A stretch of DNA of 64,000 bases from Pelagomonas calceolata (Eukaryota > Sar > Pelagophyceae > Pelagomonadales > Pelagomonadaceae): assembly GCA_918797485.1 (NCBI GenBank), contig CAKKNE010000004.1, positions 4,588,001 through 4,652,000 of the forward strand. Reading direction: 5' to 3'. Below, one piece after another: positions 26,901 through 35,872 of this stretch. A program made the position numbers and the translations under genes. The stretch's first letter is position 1. Every line of letters begins with the position of its first letter. The notes below the pieces were generated by a model that did no database searches, was not told where the DNA came from, and saw nothing but the letters and a program-made list of their open reading frames with translations.

Positions 26901-29900
26901 CCACCCAGGAACAGCTGGATTCGTACTACGTCCCCAAGCTTTCCGATGATTCGTTCATCGCGCTCTCGTGGAGAGATGCGGAGCGGTACTGCGAGAGCCC
27001 GTGGGTGATGGCGTCCGGCAGCGCGCACCTAGTGACCATTAGATCTGAGGCGGACCTGGACGCGATGAACGAACTCATGGGGTGTCGAGACTTCTGGATT
27101 GGCTACGACAGGCAGGGAAATGACACGTCCTGGAAGTGGACCTCCGGCGACGCGAGCACGTTCGAGGAGTGGGGCGGACGCGGGCCGGGCGCCTCTCGGG
27201 GCGGTTTCGATTGCGCCACCCAGTCCAACCTCGGGGAATGGTACCCCATGTTGTGCGAGCTACCAGTCCGGTATCCCTTCGTCTGCGAGCTGGCCGAGGG
27301 CTCCGCCTGGACGTGGCCTACGGCAGCGCCGACAACGATCGCGCCCTCTGTTTCGCCAAAGCCGACCATGGACCTGGACCTGCCCCTAGCTCTGGCAATC
27401 GATGGCACGAAAGACACTTTCTACTACGATGCGCCGCTCTGGACAAACGATGAGCTTTTGGACGAGGGCGGAGAGTCGAAGACAGACGAATTCTTCACGC
27501 CCTCGACCACGTTTACGGTCGTGATGCGGACGGGGTCTGAGGATAGGACGCTTATCATCGAGCTCAGTCACCCGAAGAGCCTGAAAGAATTATTTAGCGG
27601 TGGCTACACGAAAACGTCGGCCAGTTTAGACGAGTGGCGCGGCCTCGTGCCGAACGCGGGGTACCAAGAAAACTGCAACCACCAGGGCTTCAACGTGGCC
27701 GCGGACAACTGCTATGTTGACGACTTTTCGGACTGGAAGTGTAGACTGCGCCTCGGGATCTGGTTCAACGAGCAAAACGACTGTCGGTCATCAGATAGCT
27801 TCGTAGGCCTCGGCGCGACCGAGTGGTCGTCGGGGTCGGTCTGCGAAGAGGCGGACGAGGGCCAATGCCTCAACGTGCCTTCGTTTACGCGCATCTATGT
27901 AGGCGGTGTAACGGCACCGCCGACCTTCTCGCCAGAGCCGTCCCGAGCCCCGACCACCGCCGTTCCGACGTCGTCGCTGGCCCCGACGTCGTCACTTCCT
28001 GTCCCGACTATCGCGTGCGGAGAGACTCGGACTGGTTCCACGGTCAACGAAGCGCATTGGCTGTCAGGCAACGACGCGCCCGACCACTTCTATTTGATCA
28101 CGCCTTCCGAGACTGCGTACTATCACTTCTCGACCTGCGGATCGAGTTTTGACACGACGCTATACCTATATCATGTGCAGAATTCCAGTAGCTTTGACAG
28201 CTGCCTCCGGGAACCGGCACCGCACGCGGGCTTTGTGGAGAATATCGAGAAGAATATGGACGATGAAGGATGGCAAAACTGCGTCTTCAAAATGCCAAGT
28301 TCGTCTAGGGATGACCTTGAGGATTTCTGGACCAAGCAGGAGTTAGAGGCCGGCGAGACGTATGTACTGCAGGTCACCGGACATGCGGACCAAGAGTGCT
28401 GGGAGGACAACGAGCGCGATGCGTCGGCCGCCGGGGATTACGTCCTGTCGGTCGAGTGCGCCGATGAACCCGTCGACACTTGGTGTCTCGGTTTTGAGTG
28501 GTGCACGGATAAACAATTAGGGGAGGACGGAACTGGATTTTGCAACGAGGTGCGAAATGACTTGGACGGCTACTGCGTGACCGACGCGGACTGTGAGGCA
28601 AAATCGAGCTGCTACGCGGACTGCGCGGCTACACCGGGCTGCGACCAGCCTTTCCTTATGTGTGACGAGGGCGTCTGCCACTCATACATTTTAGACGAAC
28701 GGTGCGACGGTCAAGATGACGACTTTGACCTAGGTGATGGTTATTCGTGTTGGTCGGATGATGAGGGCACCGGTTGGCGCGAGGCCCATTGCTCCATGTT
28801 TGCGCGGATGGATCCTCCAGATTACTCCTCCCTGGACCTAGCCTTCCGGGCAAGAGATTGCTATGAGTACACGGAGGGCCCGCAGGTGGAGTACCGGACA
28901 ACAATGTTCCTGCCTGCTATCACACCCCAGGACTGCCTCGATCAGTGCGCGGACGAGGAGTGGTCAACGGCCGCCATCATATCGGCCGACGGCAGTCTTT
29001 GCGAATGCGTCGGCGGAGAAGTGCTAAAGTGTTATCTCCGGGCAGCTGGCACGCCAGATACGAGTACGATTGACGCGCTCGCTGGAAAAAAACGTGTGTG
29101 TCACACGAGAGACGTTGACCTCGGCGGCGCCGAGTACAAAGACGTTTGTAGCTACGACTACCCGTGCGAGGGCAGGTGTCATAGCAGCTACACTACGATG
29201 CAGTGCGACGGAAACGGACATATCTGGCAGGGGGAACAGTGCGACTCCTGCGACTCCTCAGGCTGTGAGCCATACGACCTGACGGCGCAGTGGGGAGGCT
29301 GGGTGGTATGTGATCCGGCCACAAATGCGTGGGGCTTTGACAATGATTTCAACGGTGTGCTCGACTGGGTGTCCGGTTATATTATGCCATGCTCGTATGA
29401 TGAATGGTGCGAACGGGCGGAATGCGAGCCCTCTGGCGACGTCACTTCCTCTCCTAGCGGCACGACGAACCGCGGCACCGGGAACGGGTATTGCTCCGGC
29501 GGCCTGGAAGAATGGATGGGCTGCGCCAAATCGCCGGCGGATTGCTGGGAACTGTGCGTGAGCGACCACCTCGACGACCTCGTGGCCATCAACTGGGAGA
29601 AGGACGACGACTCGTGCTACTGCCAGACCGGCTGCCAGTGCATGAAGGACATCGGCGACGACGAACTCTACCTCATCACGCGCGACTCGGCGGTCGCGCA
29701 GCTGCCGGATATGTGCGACGACGACGACGACGACGACGACGAGGAATGTTACATCGAGACGTCCGACGACCTCAGCTCCTCTCCGAGCGGCACCACGAAC
29801 CACGGCGCCGGGAATGGATGGTGCTACAGCGAACTGGACGACTTATTGGGCTGCGCGGCGTCGCCGGGCGATTGCTTTAGTATGTGTGAGGACTCTTTCG

Positions 29901-31420
29901 GCGACGATCTCGTGGCCATTGACTGGGGGGACGAAGGCGACTGCTACTGCCAACACGACTGCGAGTGCATGGAGGACGTTGGTGACTCGGAGGATACCTA
30001 CCTCATCACGCGCGACTCAGCCGTCGCCGCGCTGCCGCACGAGTGTGGCCCCGGCGAAGGTGAAAACGCGGATGAGGACGAGGACGGCGACGAAGACGAG
30101 GAGTGCTGCGTCCATCACACTTACTGGGCCGACGGCTCGTTGGCCGGGACTACGTGCCCTCAATGCTGTTCGCCATTCGACGCCTCTACGATGAGCAGCA
30201 TCGGAAATGCGGGCTGTACGGGCTATTCCGATGCCGGTGAGGTGGCACCACCCTTCCTCGATTGCAGGCAGGAGGCGATCGACGCGGGGAGCTGCGGAAC
30301 GGGGCACATCTGCGCGACGTGCGCCGACTATGGCGTTCCCACGGGCCAGTACTGGTCGTTTGTCGGCTACGCATCGTGCCCCGACTGGGTGGTGGACGCC
30401 CTCTACGAGGATGCCGAAGACGGCGGCAATTGCGAGTCACATTTGGACGAGGATGGCGACGAGGACGATTGGACCGACGGCCCAGCTGGCTATTGCGATG
30501 GCGATCAAGAGGTCGAGCTAGGCGAGACGGCCTCGCGCGAGGAGTGCATCGACGCCTGCGAAGAGGCAGGATACGAAGCCATGGCGTGGGACACAATCGG
30601 GGGGGAGTGCTACTGCTTCATAGAGGAGTGGTGCGACTGCGTCGAGGAGTACGCCGTGGACTACGAGGACTGCTGGTGCGGCGAGACCGACGACGGGTTC
30701 GACCCCGAAGGCATGTCCGAGAGCGAGTGCGCCGCGGCGGGATGTGACCACTATTCTGAATTAGGGGGGGCCTGGTGCGAATGTGAGGAAGCCATGTGCG
30801 CGTCGGCCGGGGGGCAGTGGCAGTGCGAGGCCTTTGGGCCGATGGCTTTCAAGGGCTTTACGCGAGGGGTGTGTGACGACGAGGACGGCGACGAGGACGG
30901 GGACGAGGACGACATGGTTTGCGACTACGACTATACTCACTCGTACGGTGGTAACTCCTGCCGAGGTCCTTCCGCTTGCGGCTGCGGAGAGGACTCCTTC
31001 TGTAATTTCGTCGACGGAGACAGCGGGGGATGCGAGGCATGCTCCGACTTCGACAGCGTGTCGGAGTGCTACTACGGCAACGACATGCCGAGAGACGGCA
31101 AGGTCGATTGTTCTTCGTGTTGTTTCCCCCGGGAAAACCCCGGCAGCTACGTAAATCCGTTCGACGAGTCGGACCTTGCTCAATGCTTCGAGTGCGTGAG
31201 CGAAGAATGCGAGGAAGACGCGACGTACGAGACTATATGCAGCGGCTGCCTCGGCGAGGAGTGCAATGCGTGCAAGTTAGCCTTTGGCGCGGACGACCTC
31301 GAGGCCTTCGTGAGCGGCGGCTGCGACTACTTCGATGACGACTCGGACTCGGACATCGGCAGATGGTTTTGGTTCGAGGGCTGCGGGCTCCTGCGGGGGT
31401 GTGCGTACAGCTGCTCGTAG
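23999..31420 (+). CDS. Giant membrane protein: RelA/SpoT-like, multi-TM, LRR, C-type lectin, WSC-like
   Basis: A single open frame of 2,473 aa. A zinc-type Cys cluster lies at 39-56 (CGRCGAFHGNESGYCSAC), followed by two or three spans at about 77-142. A RelA/SpoT-like nucleotidyltransferase fold covers about 190-350 (LRDVLRASIVCETVGEL, KNRFRGHPTPSGYRDVN, FIAELQIHLRAI). About eight further spans lie between 365 and 812. The extracellular part has an LRR segment (850-912, LYLTNKGITEIRPGAFKG), a C-type lectin domain (985-1098, WIGYDRQGNDTSWKW), Pro/Thr linkers, CUB/PPC-like Cys-rich modules, two tandem WSC-like repeats (about 1817-2015) and acidic Asp/Glu runs. This suggests a surface sensor with an intracellular nucleotide-binding module; activity is an inference. 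Confidence 0.8.
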   Translation: MAQHDGGGSVKAIVKAEPVGGLSSLLLDEAMAAEAPYPCGRCGAFHGNESGYCSACSAGWFNYSLVAKTGRLQRRSYLALVTLVMSYFETSDRLVLSVFVGSTGLIVFFWFLTKSIATAAPAWIAALVLYVVAVLYLIPTIRGTVVTIEDVDKISALFDAATKTCLDGVAETDAGPEPHKCEGEQLVQPTSELRRLYVLARARLAGFEVEVVECLARADREPTEPRETKAAQLKQLFRAREKVAVDYGGRGERLRDVLRASIVCETVGELQTLGDALRALEAAGTVRVLQIKNRFRGHPTPSGYRDVNVSLLYHGFIAELQIHLRAIMSIAERQHVAYEYAREMDLMGVLEKPVEDTNCMASVRRQGITYLVARMVPATLSVVIGWLYVDAFCLRGANLIVKRADLLPTRKSSPPYVLLRVYGLILAAPYWANAFLLCRAAGFFGEKARQQRHEKTRVAMLYERYFGYDGTLFVWKIFCFQICEVALQSFGKLPLFLIWSSPFDCLRATCRNRIKSKSFGKAMSEGRSASFLHAFVIFFFAALLVNVLYPTFLLRTRHVFYQRNFSFIADTVLDVIYALVPFIFLGLGVRSQPMIIPHDPIEYTSNLFPMLHAHFVISVLERAAEERRALRKEAVVTASGVSDKLSGGDDEEGATAAPGAAGDGAVSTSKYAPQLYVALVVACVASWCVAFCAIGLELQITTTAFFFVTSLALPLAARAAGRPSFSTWMPALGLGPVYIAIFWARASPVFLCWALVAHGALVLFSAPETDTGPQTRASMAAGQGRLPRWGAAAYFLITAGSVVTATMLYLSGNAVYSTCQPCECDAKGVLLNCDVFAEAESLTLVKGLNVNAFVKELYLTNKGITEIRPGAFKGLPNLEKLVLKNNKIDGLEPRTFEGLHSIHRIELQRNDITSKAKVKCGALDGARRDDAGINVRVDRDELFCSEYRHISHITPCSCYDIPDQCTTATQEQLDSYYVPKLSDDSFIALSWRDAERYCESPWVMASGSAHLVTIRSEADLDAMNELMGCRDFWIGYDRQGNDTSWKWTSGDASTFEEWGGRGPGASRGGFDCATQSNLGEWYPMLCELPVRYPFVCELAEGSAWTWPTAAPTTIAPSVSPKPTMDLDLPLALAIDGTKDTFYYDAPLWTNDELLDEGGESKTDEFFTPSTTFTVVMRTGSEDRTLIIELSHPKSLKELFSGGYTKTSASLDEWRGLVPNAGYQENCNHQGFNVAADNCYVDDFSDWKCRLRLGIWFNEQNDCRSSDSFVGLGATEWSSGSVCEEADEGQCLNVPSFTRIYVGGVTAPPTFSPEPSRAPTTAVPTSSLAPTSSLPVPTIACGETRTGSTVNEAHWLSGNDAPDHFYLITPSETAYYHFSTCGSSFDTTLYLYHVQNSSSFDSCLREPAPHAGFVENIEKNMDDEGWQNCVFKMPSSSRDDLEDFWTKQELEAGETYVLQVTGHADQECWEDNERDASAAGDYVLSVECADEPVDTWCLGFEWCTDKQLGEDGTGFCNEVRNDLDGYCVTDADCEAKSSCYADCAATPGCDQPFLMCDEGVCHSYILDERCDGQDDDFDLGDGYSCWSDDEGTGWREAHCSMFARMDPPDYSSLDLAFRARDCYEYTEGPQVEYRTTMFLPAITPQDCLDQCADEEWSTAAIISADGSLCECVGGEVLKCYLRAAGTPDTSTIDALAGKKRVCHTRDVDLGGAEYKDVCSYDYPCEGRCHSSYTTMQCDGNGHIWQGEQCDSCDSSGCEPYDLTAQWGGWVVCDPATNAWGFDNDFNGVLDWVSGYIMPCSYDEWCERAECEPSGDVTSSPSGTTNRGTGNGYCSGGLEEWMGCAKSPADCWELCVSDHLDDLVAINWEKDDDSCYCQTGCQCMKDIGDDELYLITRDSAVAQLPDMCDDDDDDDDEECYIETSDDLSSSPSGTTNHGAGNGWCYSELDDLLGCAASPGDCFSMCEDSFGDDLVAIDWGDEGDCYCQHDCECMEDVGDSEDTYLITRDSAVAALPHECGPGEGENADEDEDGDEDEECCVHHTYWADGSLAGTTCPQCCSPFDASTMSSIGNAGCTGYSDAGEVAPPFLDCRQEAIDAGSCGTGHICATCADYGVPTGQYWSFVGYASCPDWVVDALYEDAEDGGNCESHLDEDGDEDDWTDGPAGYCDGDQEVELGETASREECIDACEEAGYEAMAWDTIGGECYCFIEEWCDCVEEYAVDYEDCWCGETDDGFDPEGMSESECAAAGCDHYSELGGAWCECEEAMCASAGGQWQCEAFGPMAFKGFTRGVCDDEDGDEDGDEDDMVCDYDYTHSYGGNSCRGPSACGCGEDSFCNFVDGDSGGCEACSDFDSVSECYYGNDMPRDGKVDCSSCCFPRENPGSYVNPFDESDLAQCFECVSEECEEDATYETICSGCLGEECNACKLAFGADDLEAFVSGGCDYFDDDSDSDIGRWFWFEGCGLLRGCAYSCS
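29445..30045 (+). repeat. Tandem WSC-like module duplication in the giant protein
   Basis: Two adjacent coding units, about 29445-29715 and 29775-30035, encode SSPSGTTN-G-GNG followed by a Cys-rich carbohydrate-binding-like module ending YLITRDSAVA-LP. Both keep the Cys spacing, and the DNA is visibly similar throughout. The linker between them is a run of GAC codons at about 29716-29745. It looks like an internal duplication. Confidence 0.7.
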
Positions 31421-31561
31421 CTTTCCGAAGCGCCTCTTCTACCTTCTTTGCGAGAGCTTTTTGCTGTTTCCTTCCCGAACTCAGATAGGGACTCGAATAA
31501 CAATATACATCCTAAATAAAGCGCGCGCCTGGTCCAGCAGATATTAGAACCACTTACGCTC

Positions 31562-32929
31562 CTAGACCGCCTGCGCGCGCCGCTCGGCCTCGTTCGCGCG
31601 CTCGAGCTTGACGACCTCGGCCTCGATCTTCGACGCCTGGGCCGAGAGGTAGGCGAGGGACTGGTGATGCGCGTTCACGATCTTCATAATATCTCTGGAT
31701 TTCTCGTCGCCATTCTCGTCGTGCGACAGGTTCAACTTCGTCACGACGTCCTTGAGCTGGTCGAGCATGCCCCCGAGCTGCGTCTCGAGGCGCACGCTCA
31801 AATCATAAGCGTGCTCCCGCTCGACGTCGGCGTCGAGCGGCGGCCGCACGGCACTTCTCGCGAACAGGTCGTCGACGTGGCGCTCCATCGCATCTAAATC
31901 CCCGTCCAGGTCGTCCTGGTAGGCCCGCACCTCGTCCAGCACTTTCTCCGTGCGCTGCTGCGCGACCACCAGCTTCTCCGCGTACGCCGACACCTCGACG
32001 ATTTCCCGCTGCGACGCCCGGATCTCGTTCTCCCACTCCCGTAGCTGCTCCGTCTGCTTCGTGAACTCCGCCACGTCGGCCTCCAAACTCGCCTTCCAGC
32101 CCTGGACGATCTCCTCTACCGACTTGTTGCGCACGTCGGCGGGCGGCGCCGGCACGGCGGCGAGCGGTTGCTGTTGCTGTTGCGGCGCGGCGGCGCCGAA
32201 GGAGAGTGTGGGTGCTGTTGTGGCAGGGGCTGGTGCGGCGGCACCGAATGACAGCGCGGCGGCGGGCGCGGGTGCCGGTGCGCCGAACGACAGCGTCGGC
32301 GCGGCGGCGGCCGGCGCGGGCGCCGCGGCGGCCCCGAAGAGCCCTCCGGCGGCAGCTGCGGGCGCCGGCGCGGCGGCGGGAGTTGCACCGAACAGCGGCG
32401 CGGGCGCGGCGGCGGCCGGCGCTCCAAAGGAGAACCCTCCTGCCGCCGCGGGCGCCGGAGCCGCAGCGGGTGTGGCCGCCGCGGGCGCCCCAAACAGGCC
32501 GCCCGCAGCAGCGGGAGCGGGCGCCGCGGCGGCGCCGAAGGCCGCGGGCGTCGCGGACGCCGGCGCGCCGAAGGAGAAGCCGCCCGCGGCGGCCGGTGCG
32601 GGCGCCGCCGCGGCTGGCGTGGCCGCAGAAGGTGCGCCAAATAACCCCCCAGCGGGGGCCGCCGCGGGCGGGGCGGCCGGAGCGCCGAATGAAAAACCAC
32701 CGCCAGCCGCCGCGGCGGGTGCGGGCGCGGCGGCGGCCGGAGCGCCAAATGCTGGCGCCGTCGTGCCACCAGCTGGCGCTCCAAAGCTAAATCCGCCCGC
32801 GGGCGCAGGCGTCGCCGCTGGCGCGCCAAAGGCTGGAGCGGCACCTCCCGCAGGGGCGCCAAAGGAGAAGGTCGCCGCCGCCGGCGCAGGGGCCCCGGCG
32901 GGTGCGGGCGCGCCGAATGAAAAAGCCAT
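31562..32929 (-). CDS. Nucleoporin NUP62/Nsp1
   Basis: 455 aa. The ATG at 32927-32929 begins MAFSFGAPAPAG. Residues 1 to about 260 are FG repeats, mostly FSFGAPA and GGLFGA units separated by Ala/Pro spacers, the disordered transport barrier. The C-terminal 190 residues are the conserved Nsp1/NUP62 coiled-coil domain (SVEEIVQGWKASLEADVAEF, TEQLREWENEI), which assembles with Nup54/Nup58 partners in the central channel. An in-frame extension upstream of 32929 is not FG-like and has no conserved start. The FG part has strongly biased GCC/GGC codon use. It shares a short divergent promoter with PAM18. Confidence 0.9.
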   Translation of the reverse strand: MAFSFGAPAPAGAPAPAAATFSFGAPAGGAAPAFGAPAATPAPAGGFSFGAPAGGTTAPAFGAPAAAAPAPAAAAGGGFSFGAPAAPPAAAPAGGLFGAPSAATPAAAAPAPAAAGGFSFGAPASATPAAFGAAAAPAPAAAGGLFGAPAAATPAAAPAPAAAGGFSFGAPAAAAPAPLFGATPAAAPAPAAAAGGLFGAAAAPAPAAAAPTLSFGAPAPAPAAALSFGAAAPAPATTAPTLSFGAAAPQQQQQPLAAVPAPPADVRNKSVEEIVQGWKASLEADVAEFTKQTEQLREWENEIRASQREIVEVSAYAEKLVVAQQRTEKVLDEVRAYQDDLDGDLDAMERHVDDLFARSAVRPPLDADVEREHAYDLSVRLETQLGGMLDQLKDVVTKLNLSHDENGDEKSRDIMKIVNAHHQSLAYLSAQASKIEAEVVKLERANEAERRAQAV

Positions 32930-32981
32930 GCAAGAAGAGTAGTACGAGCACCACAACGACGCGCGGCCGCGAGTCGAGCTT

Positions 32982-33004
32982 GCTAGCGGTATGTAACACA
33001 CTAG
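32982..33004 (-). promoter_or_regulatory. Class A promoter motif between NUP62 and PAM18
   Basis: Minus-strand reading CTAGTGTGTTACA, TA, CCGCTAGC. It lies 53 bp upstream of the NUP62 ATG and about 182 bp upstream of the PAM18 ATG. Confidence 0.6.
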
Positions 33005-33186
33005 TCAAACTCGACGCTTGTCTCAGCGGAGGCCTTATCACGTTGGAGCCATCGCTGTATTAGCGTATCATAACGCATCGCTGATTCGATACGGTTCTGC
33101 CTCGCGAACGAAATTGGAACCGGCACGCCGTGCCAATCTCAGGAGCCACACCTGCACGTCAATCAGCGCACGCCGCAAGAGCAACC

Positions 33187-33738
33187 ATGTCCTCGCTCCT
33201 CCTACGCACAGCGAGGCGCGCCGCGGGCCCGCACGCGCTAGCGAGAGCAGCGGGCCCGCGCGCGACGCTCCGGAGGAGACCACTCCCCACACCACCCACG
33301 CGGCACGACAGCACGACGGCCCTGGTGGTAGCGGGCATCGCCGTCGGGGCCGGCGGCATTGCGTACAAGGCGGCCGTGCACCTCTCAGGCCAAGCCGAGG
33401 AGTCCCTAAAGGCCGCGCGCGAAGCAGCACAAAAGGCAGCCGAGGAGCGCAAGCAGAACCCCGAACCTAAAAAGAAGGATGGCGAGAAGTCGAGCTTCGC
33501 GACGTGGTTCGACAGCGCGGGCCGGCGCCACTACGAGGGCCCCTTCGAGTCGCCTATGACGCGGCGCGAGGCGGCGCTCATCCTCGGCGTGCGCGAGACG
33601 GCCACCGCGAAACGGATCAAGGACGCGCACCGGCGCATGACGCGCATCAACCACCCCGATTTGGGGGGCTCGGCCTTCCTGACCGCGAAGGTCAACGAGG
33701 CGAAGGAGATGCTCATGAAGGGGAAGGGCGACGATTAA
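33187..33738 (+). CDS. PAM18/TIM14 J-protein of the mitochondrial import motor
   Basis: 183 aa. The Arg-rich, acid-free N-terminus (MSSLLLRTARRAAGPHALAR) is a mitochondrial presequence. One inner-membrane span lies at about 45-62 (LVVAGIAVGAGGIAYKAA). A charged linker is followed by the degenerate C-terminal J domain of this family: MTRREAALILGV, HRRMTRINHPDLGGSAFLTA, including the HPD tripeptide that stimulates mtHsp70. Length and layout match DNAJC15/DNAJC19 and yeast Pam18, with an added linker. The ATG at 33187 is the first in frame after the promoter motif. Confidence 0.9.
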   Translation: MSSLLLRTARRAAGPHALARAAGPRATLRRRPLPTPPTRHDSTTALVVAGIAVGAGGIAYKAAVHLSGQAEESLKAAREAAQKAAEERKQNPEPKKKDGEKSSFATWFDSAGRRHYEGPFESPMTRREAALILGVRETATAKRIKDAHRRMTRINHPDLGGSAFLTAKVNEAKEMLMKGKGDD

Positions 33739-34019
33739 CTTTGAATGTGTTTTTATTTGCGTCGACGGCGTGTTGTTGCCCAGGGACCAGTTTCCGCGTG
33801 TCGTCGGGAACAGTGGCCGCCACCTCCTGAGGCCTTGCAAGCGAGTCGAGGGACCTTCCGCAGCAGCGAGGGACTCTTGATCCCTGTAGCAGCACGTGCA
33901 TCCCCCACTCCCATCGGCACCGCAATCTACCGTTCCCCTCCGTCCACCTCCTCGCTGCTGAGGTCCATTGGCGGAGGAGTCAGAACGCCAACGACGCAAC
34001 CAAAAAATGGAGAAAATAC

Positions 34020-35321
34020 TTAGTCCCAGAGCGCCAAAGCCTCATCCAGGGACGACACCGCCGCGTCGAGCTGCGCCTCGTCGATCACGAGAGGAGGCGC
34101 GAGACGAATGATGTTGCCGTGCGTCGGCTTGGCCAACACCCCGCGGTCGCGCATGGCCAGGCAGACGTCGTAGGCCAATTCCCCGGGCTTCTGGGCGTCG
34201 TCGATAATTAACGCCCGGAGTAAGCCCCGTCCGCGCGTGTCGAGGGCGATCTTCCGCTTACTGACCAACCTCTTGAGCTCCCCGTCCAATATATCACCCA
34301 TCCGCTGGGCGTTCTCGACCATGCCCTCGTCGATCAACGCGTTGAGGGCGGCCATCGCGACGCGCGCGGCGACGGGGTTCCCGCCGTAGGTGGAACCGTG
34401 CTCGCCCGGTCTCACGTTGAGCATGATCTCGGAATCGCACAAGACCGCTGACACGGGATAGGCGCCACCGCTCAGAGCCTTGCCCAGCACGAGGATGTCC
34501 GGTCTGACATTAACGTGGTCGACCGCGAGTAATTTACCAGTACGTCCAATGCCCGTCTGGACCTCGTCGGCCACCATCAGACAATTGTACTTCTCGCACA
34601 GAGCTTTCACGCCGGGCAAGTAGTCGTCGGGCGGCACCACTACCCCCGCCTCGCCCTGGATCGGCTCGAGCATCACCGCGGCCACGTTCGCACCGTGCTT
34701 CTTCAATGCAGCTTCCAGCTTAGCAAGGTCTTCGTAGGGCACCAAGTCGAAGCCCGGCGCGTACGGACCGAAGCCCTCCTTGCACGTCGGGTCCGAGGAC
34801 GACGACAGAGCCGCGATGCTTCTACCCCAAAAATTGTTCTCCGCCATGATGACGACGGCGTCGCCTTTCACGCCCTTGACGTCGTAGGCCCACCTTCGTG
34901 CGAGTTTGACTGCCGTTTCCGAGCCTTCTACTCCACTGTTCATGGGCAGCAAGCGCTCGTAGCCAAACAATGACGTCATGAACTCGCAGTACTCCCCGAG
35001 CACATCATTGTAGAAAGCTCGCGACGTCAAGCCGAGCGTGCCCGCCTGGTCCGACAGAGCCTGGACGATTTTTGGGTGGCAGTGGCCTTGGTTGACGGCA
35101 CTATAAGCTGATAAAAAATCCAGGTACTCCTCTCCATCAGCATCCCAGACGCGGCAGCCGTCGCCCTTCGCTAGCACTACCGGTAATGGGGCATAATTTT
35201 CAGCTCCTACCTTGCTTTCTCTGGCTACTAACGAGGCGGACTTCGGTCCTAGTGGTTGGGGCGCGAAGGCGGACAAGGTTCTTGCCTGTCTGCGTGCGAT
35301 CGTCGTCGCGGCGCGCATCAT
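34020..35321 (-). CDS. Ornithine aminotransferase, mitochondrial
   Basis: 433 aa. The ATG at 35319-35321 opens MMRAATTIARRQARTLSAF, a mitochondrial presequence. The class III PLP aminotransferase core follows: YLDFLSAYSAVNQGHCHPKI, MNSGVEGSETAVKLARRWAY, ADEVQTGIGRTGK (cofactor-binding Asp) and ILVLGKALSGGAYPVSAV with the PLP lysine. These are diagnostic of ornithine delta-aminotransferase, which converts ornithine and 2-oxoglutarate to glutamate semialdehyde and glutamate. No intron interrupts the coding region. Upstream of the ATG, the opposite strand carries the intron-core string GTCGCGGCGATGGCGTG (about 35335-35352), so a 5' UTR element is possible. Confidence 0.9.
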   Translation of the reverse strand: MMRAATTIARRQARTLSAFAPQPLGPKSASLVARESKVGAENYAPLPVVLAKGDGCRVWDADGEEYLDFLSAYSAVNQGHCHPKIVQALSDQAGTLGLTSRAFYNDVLGEYCEFMTSLFGYERLLPMNSGVEGSETAVKLARRWAYDVKGVKGDAVVIMAENNFWGRSIAALSSSSDPTCKEGFGPYAPGFDLVPYEDLAKLEAALKKHGANVAAVMLEPIQGEAGVVVPPDDYLPGVKALCEKYNCLMVADEVQTGIGRTGKLLAVDHVNVRPDILVLGKALSGGAYPVSAVLCDSEIMLNVRPGEHGSTYGGNPVAARVAMAALNALIDEGMVENAQRMGDILDGELKRLVSKRKIALDTRGRGLLRALIIDDAQKPGELAYDVCLAMRDRGVLAKPTHGNIIRLAPPLVIDEAQLDAAVSSLDEALALWD

Positions 35322-35872
35322 TCTTTGTGTACTGTCGCGGCGATGGCGTGTGTGTGATTTGGGTTTGCAGCCTGCCAGTGATTGCAGTGCTTGTTTTTTT
35401 GTGGCCCTGCGAAGCGATTGCAAGCTCTGCAGGTTGTAAGGTGCGGAATGTAATGTCGAATGCTACCGTGTCGTGTACGGCTGCTGCGAGCGTGCACGCC
35501 AGTGGCTAAATCGCTGGCTCGAGCAAGCTCTGCGACCTGCGGACTGCGACTTGATCGCCCGGCCACCGCTCCACTAGGTCTTTCAGCAGCCTTCAGACCA
35601 CGTGCCCAATGCACATGCGGGGAGCTTTCGCGCTACTCTAGGCCCACTAGGGGCTGCCCATCCACAGCGCAAAGCGCAACGACGCTGCGCCCAGACGCAA
35701 GCCCCGTCGAGGCGAGCGACACGGCGGTGCAGTCTGGAACACATCGCACGAGTGGCGTCCAACGCGAGGACGCGAGGACGCGCGCGCAGCCGACGGGGCA
35801 GCCCTAAGGCTCAGTGCTTGGGCGCCACCGATACGCTGCTGCCGGCGCGGAGCCACAAAACAACCAAGAAAG
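35322..35872. other. Divergent intergenic region
   Basis: Between ornithine aminotransferase (minus) and the PDZ-like protein gene (plus). It includes TGTCGCGGCGATGGCGTG near 35334-35352, matching the core of introner-like introns, but no paired terminal repeats or target duplication could be assigned. No class A motif was found. Confidence 0.4.

Noticed and set aside
29716-29745. GAC run and other Asp/Glu codon runs considered as microsatellite or CRISPR-like arrays
   Set aside because: They are in-frame acidic linkers in a long coding sequence with no spacer structure.
31950-32942. 330-residue plus-strand frame opposite NUP62
   Set aside because: It is the Ala/Gly-rich shadow of FG-repeat codons; the minus strand encodes a conserved nucleoporin.
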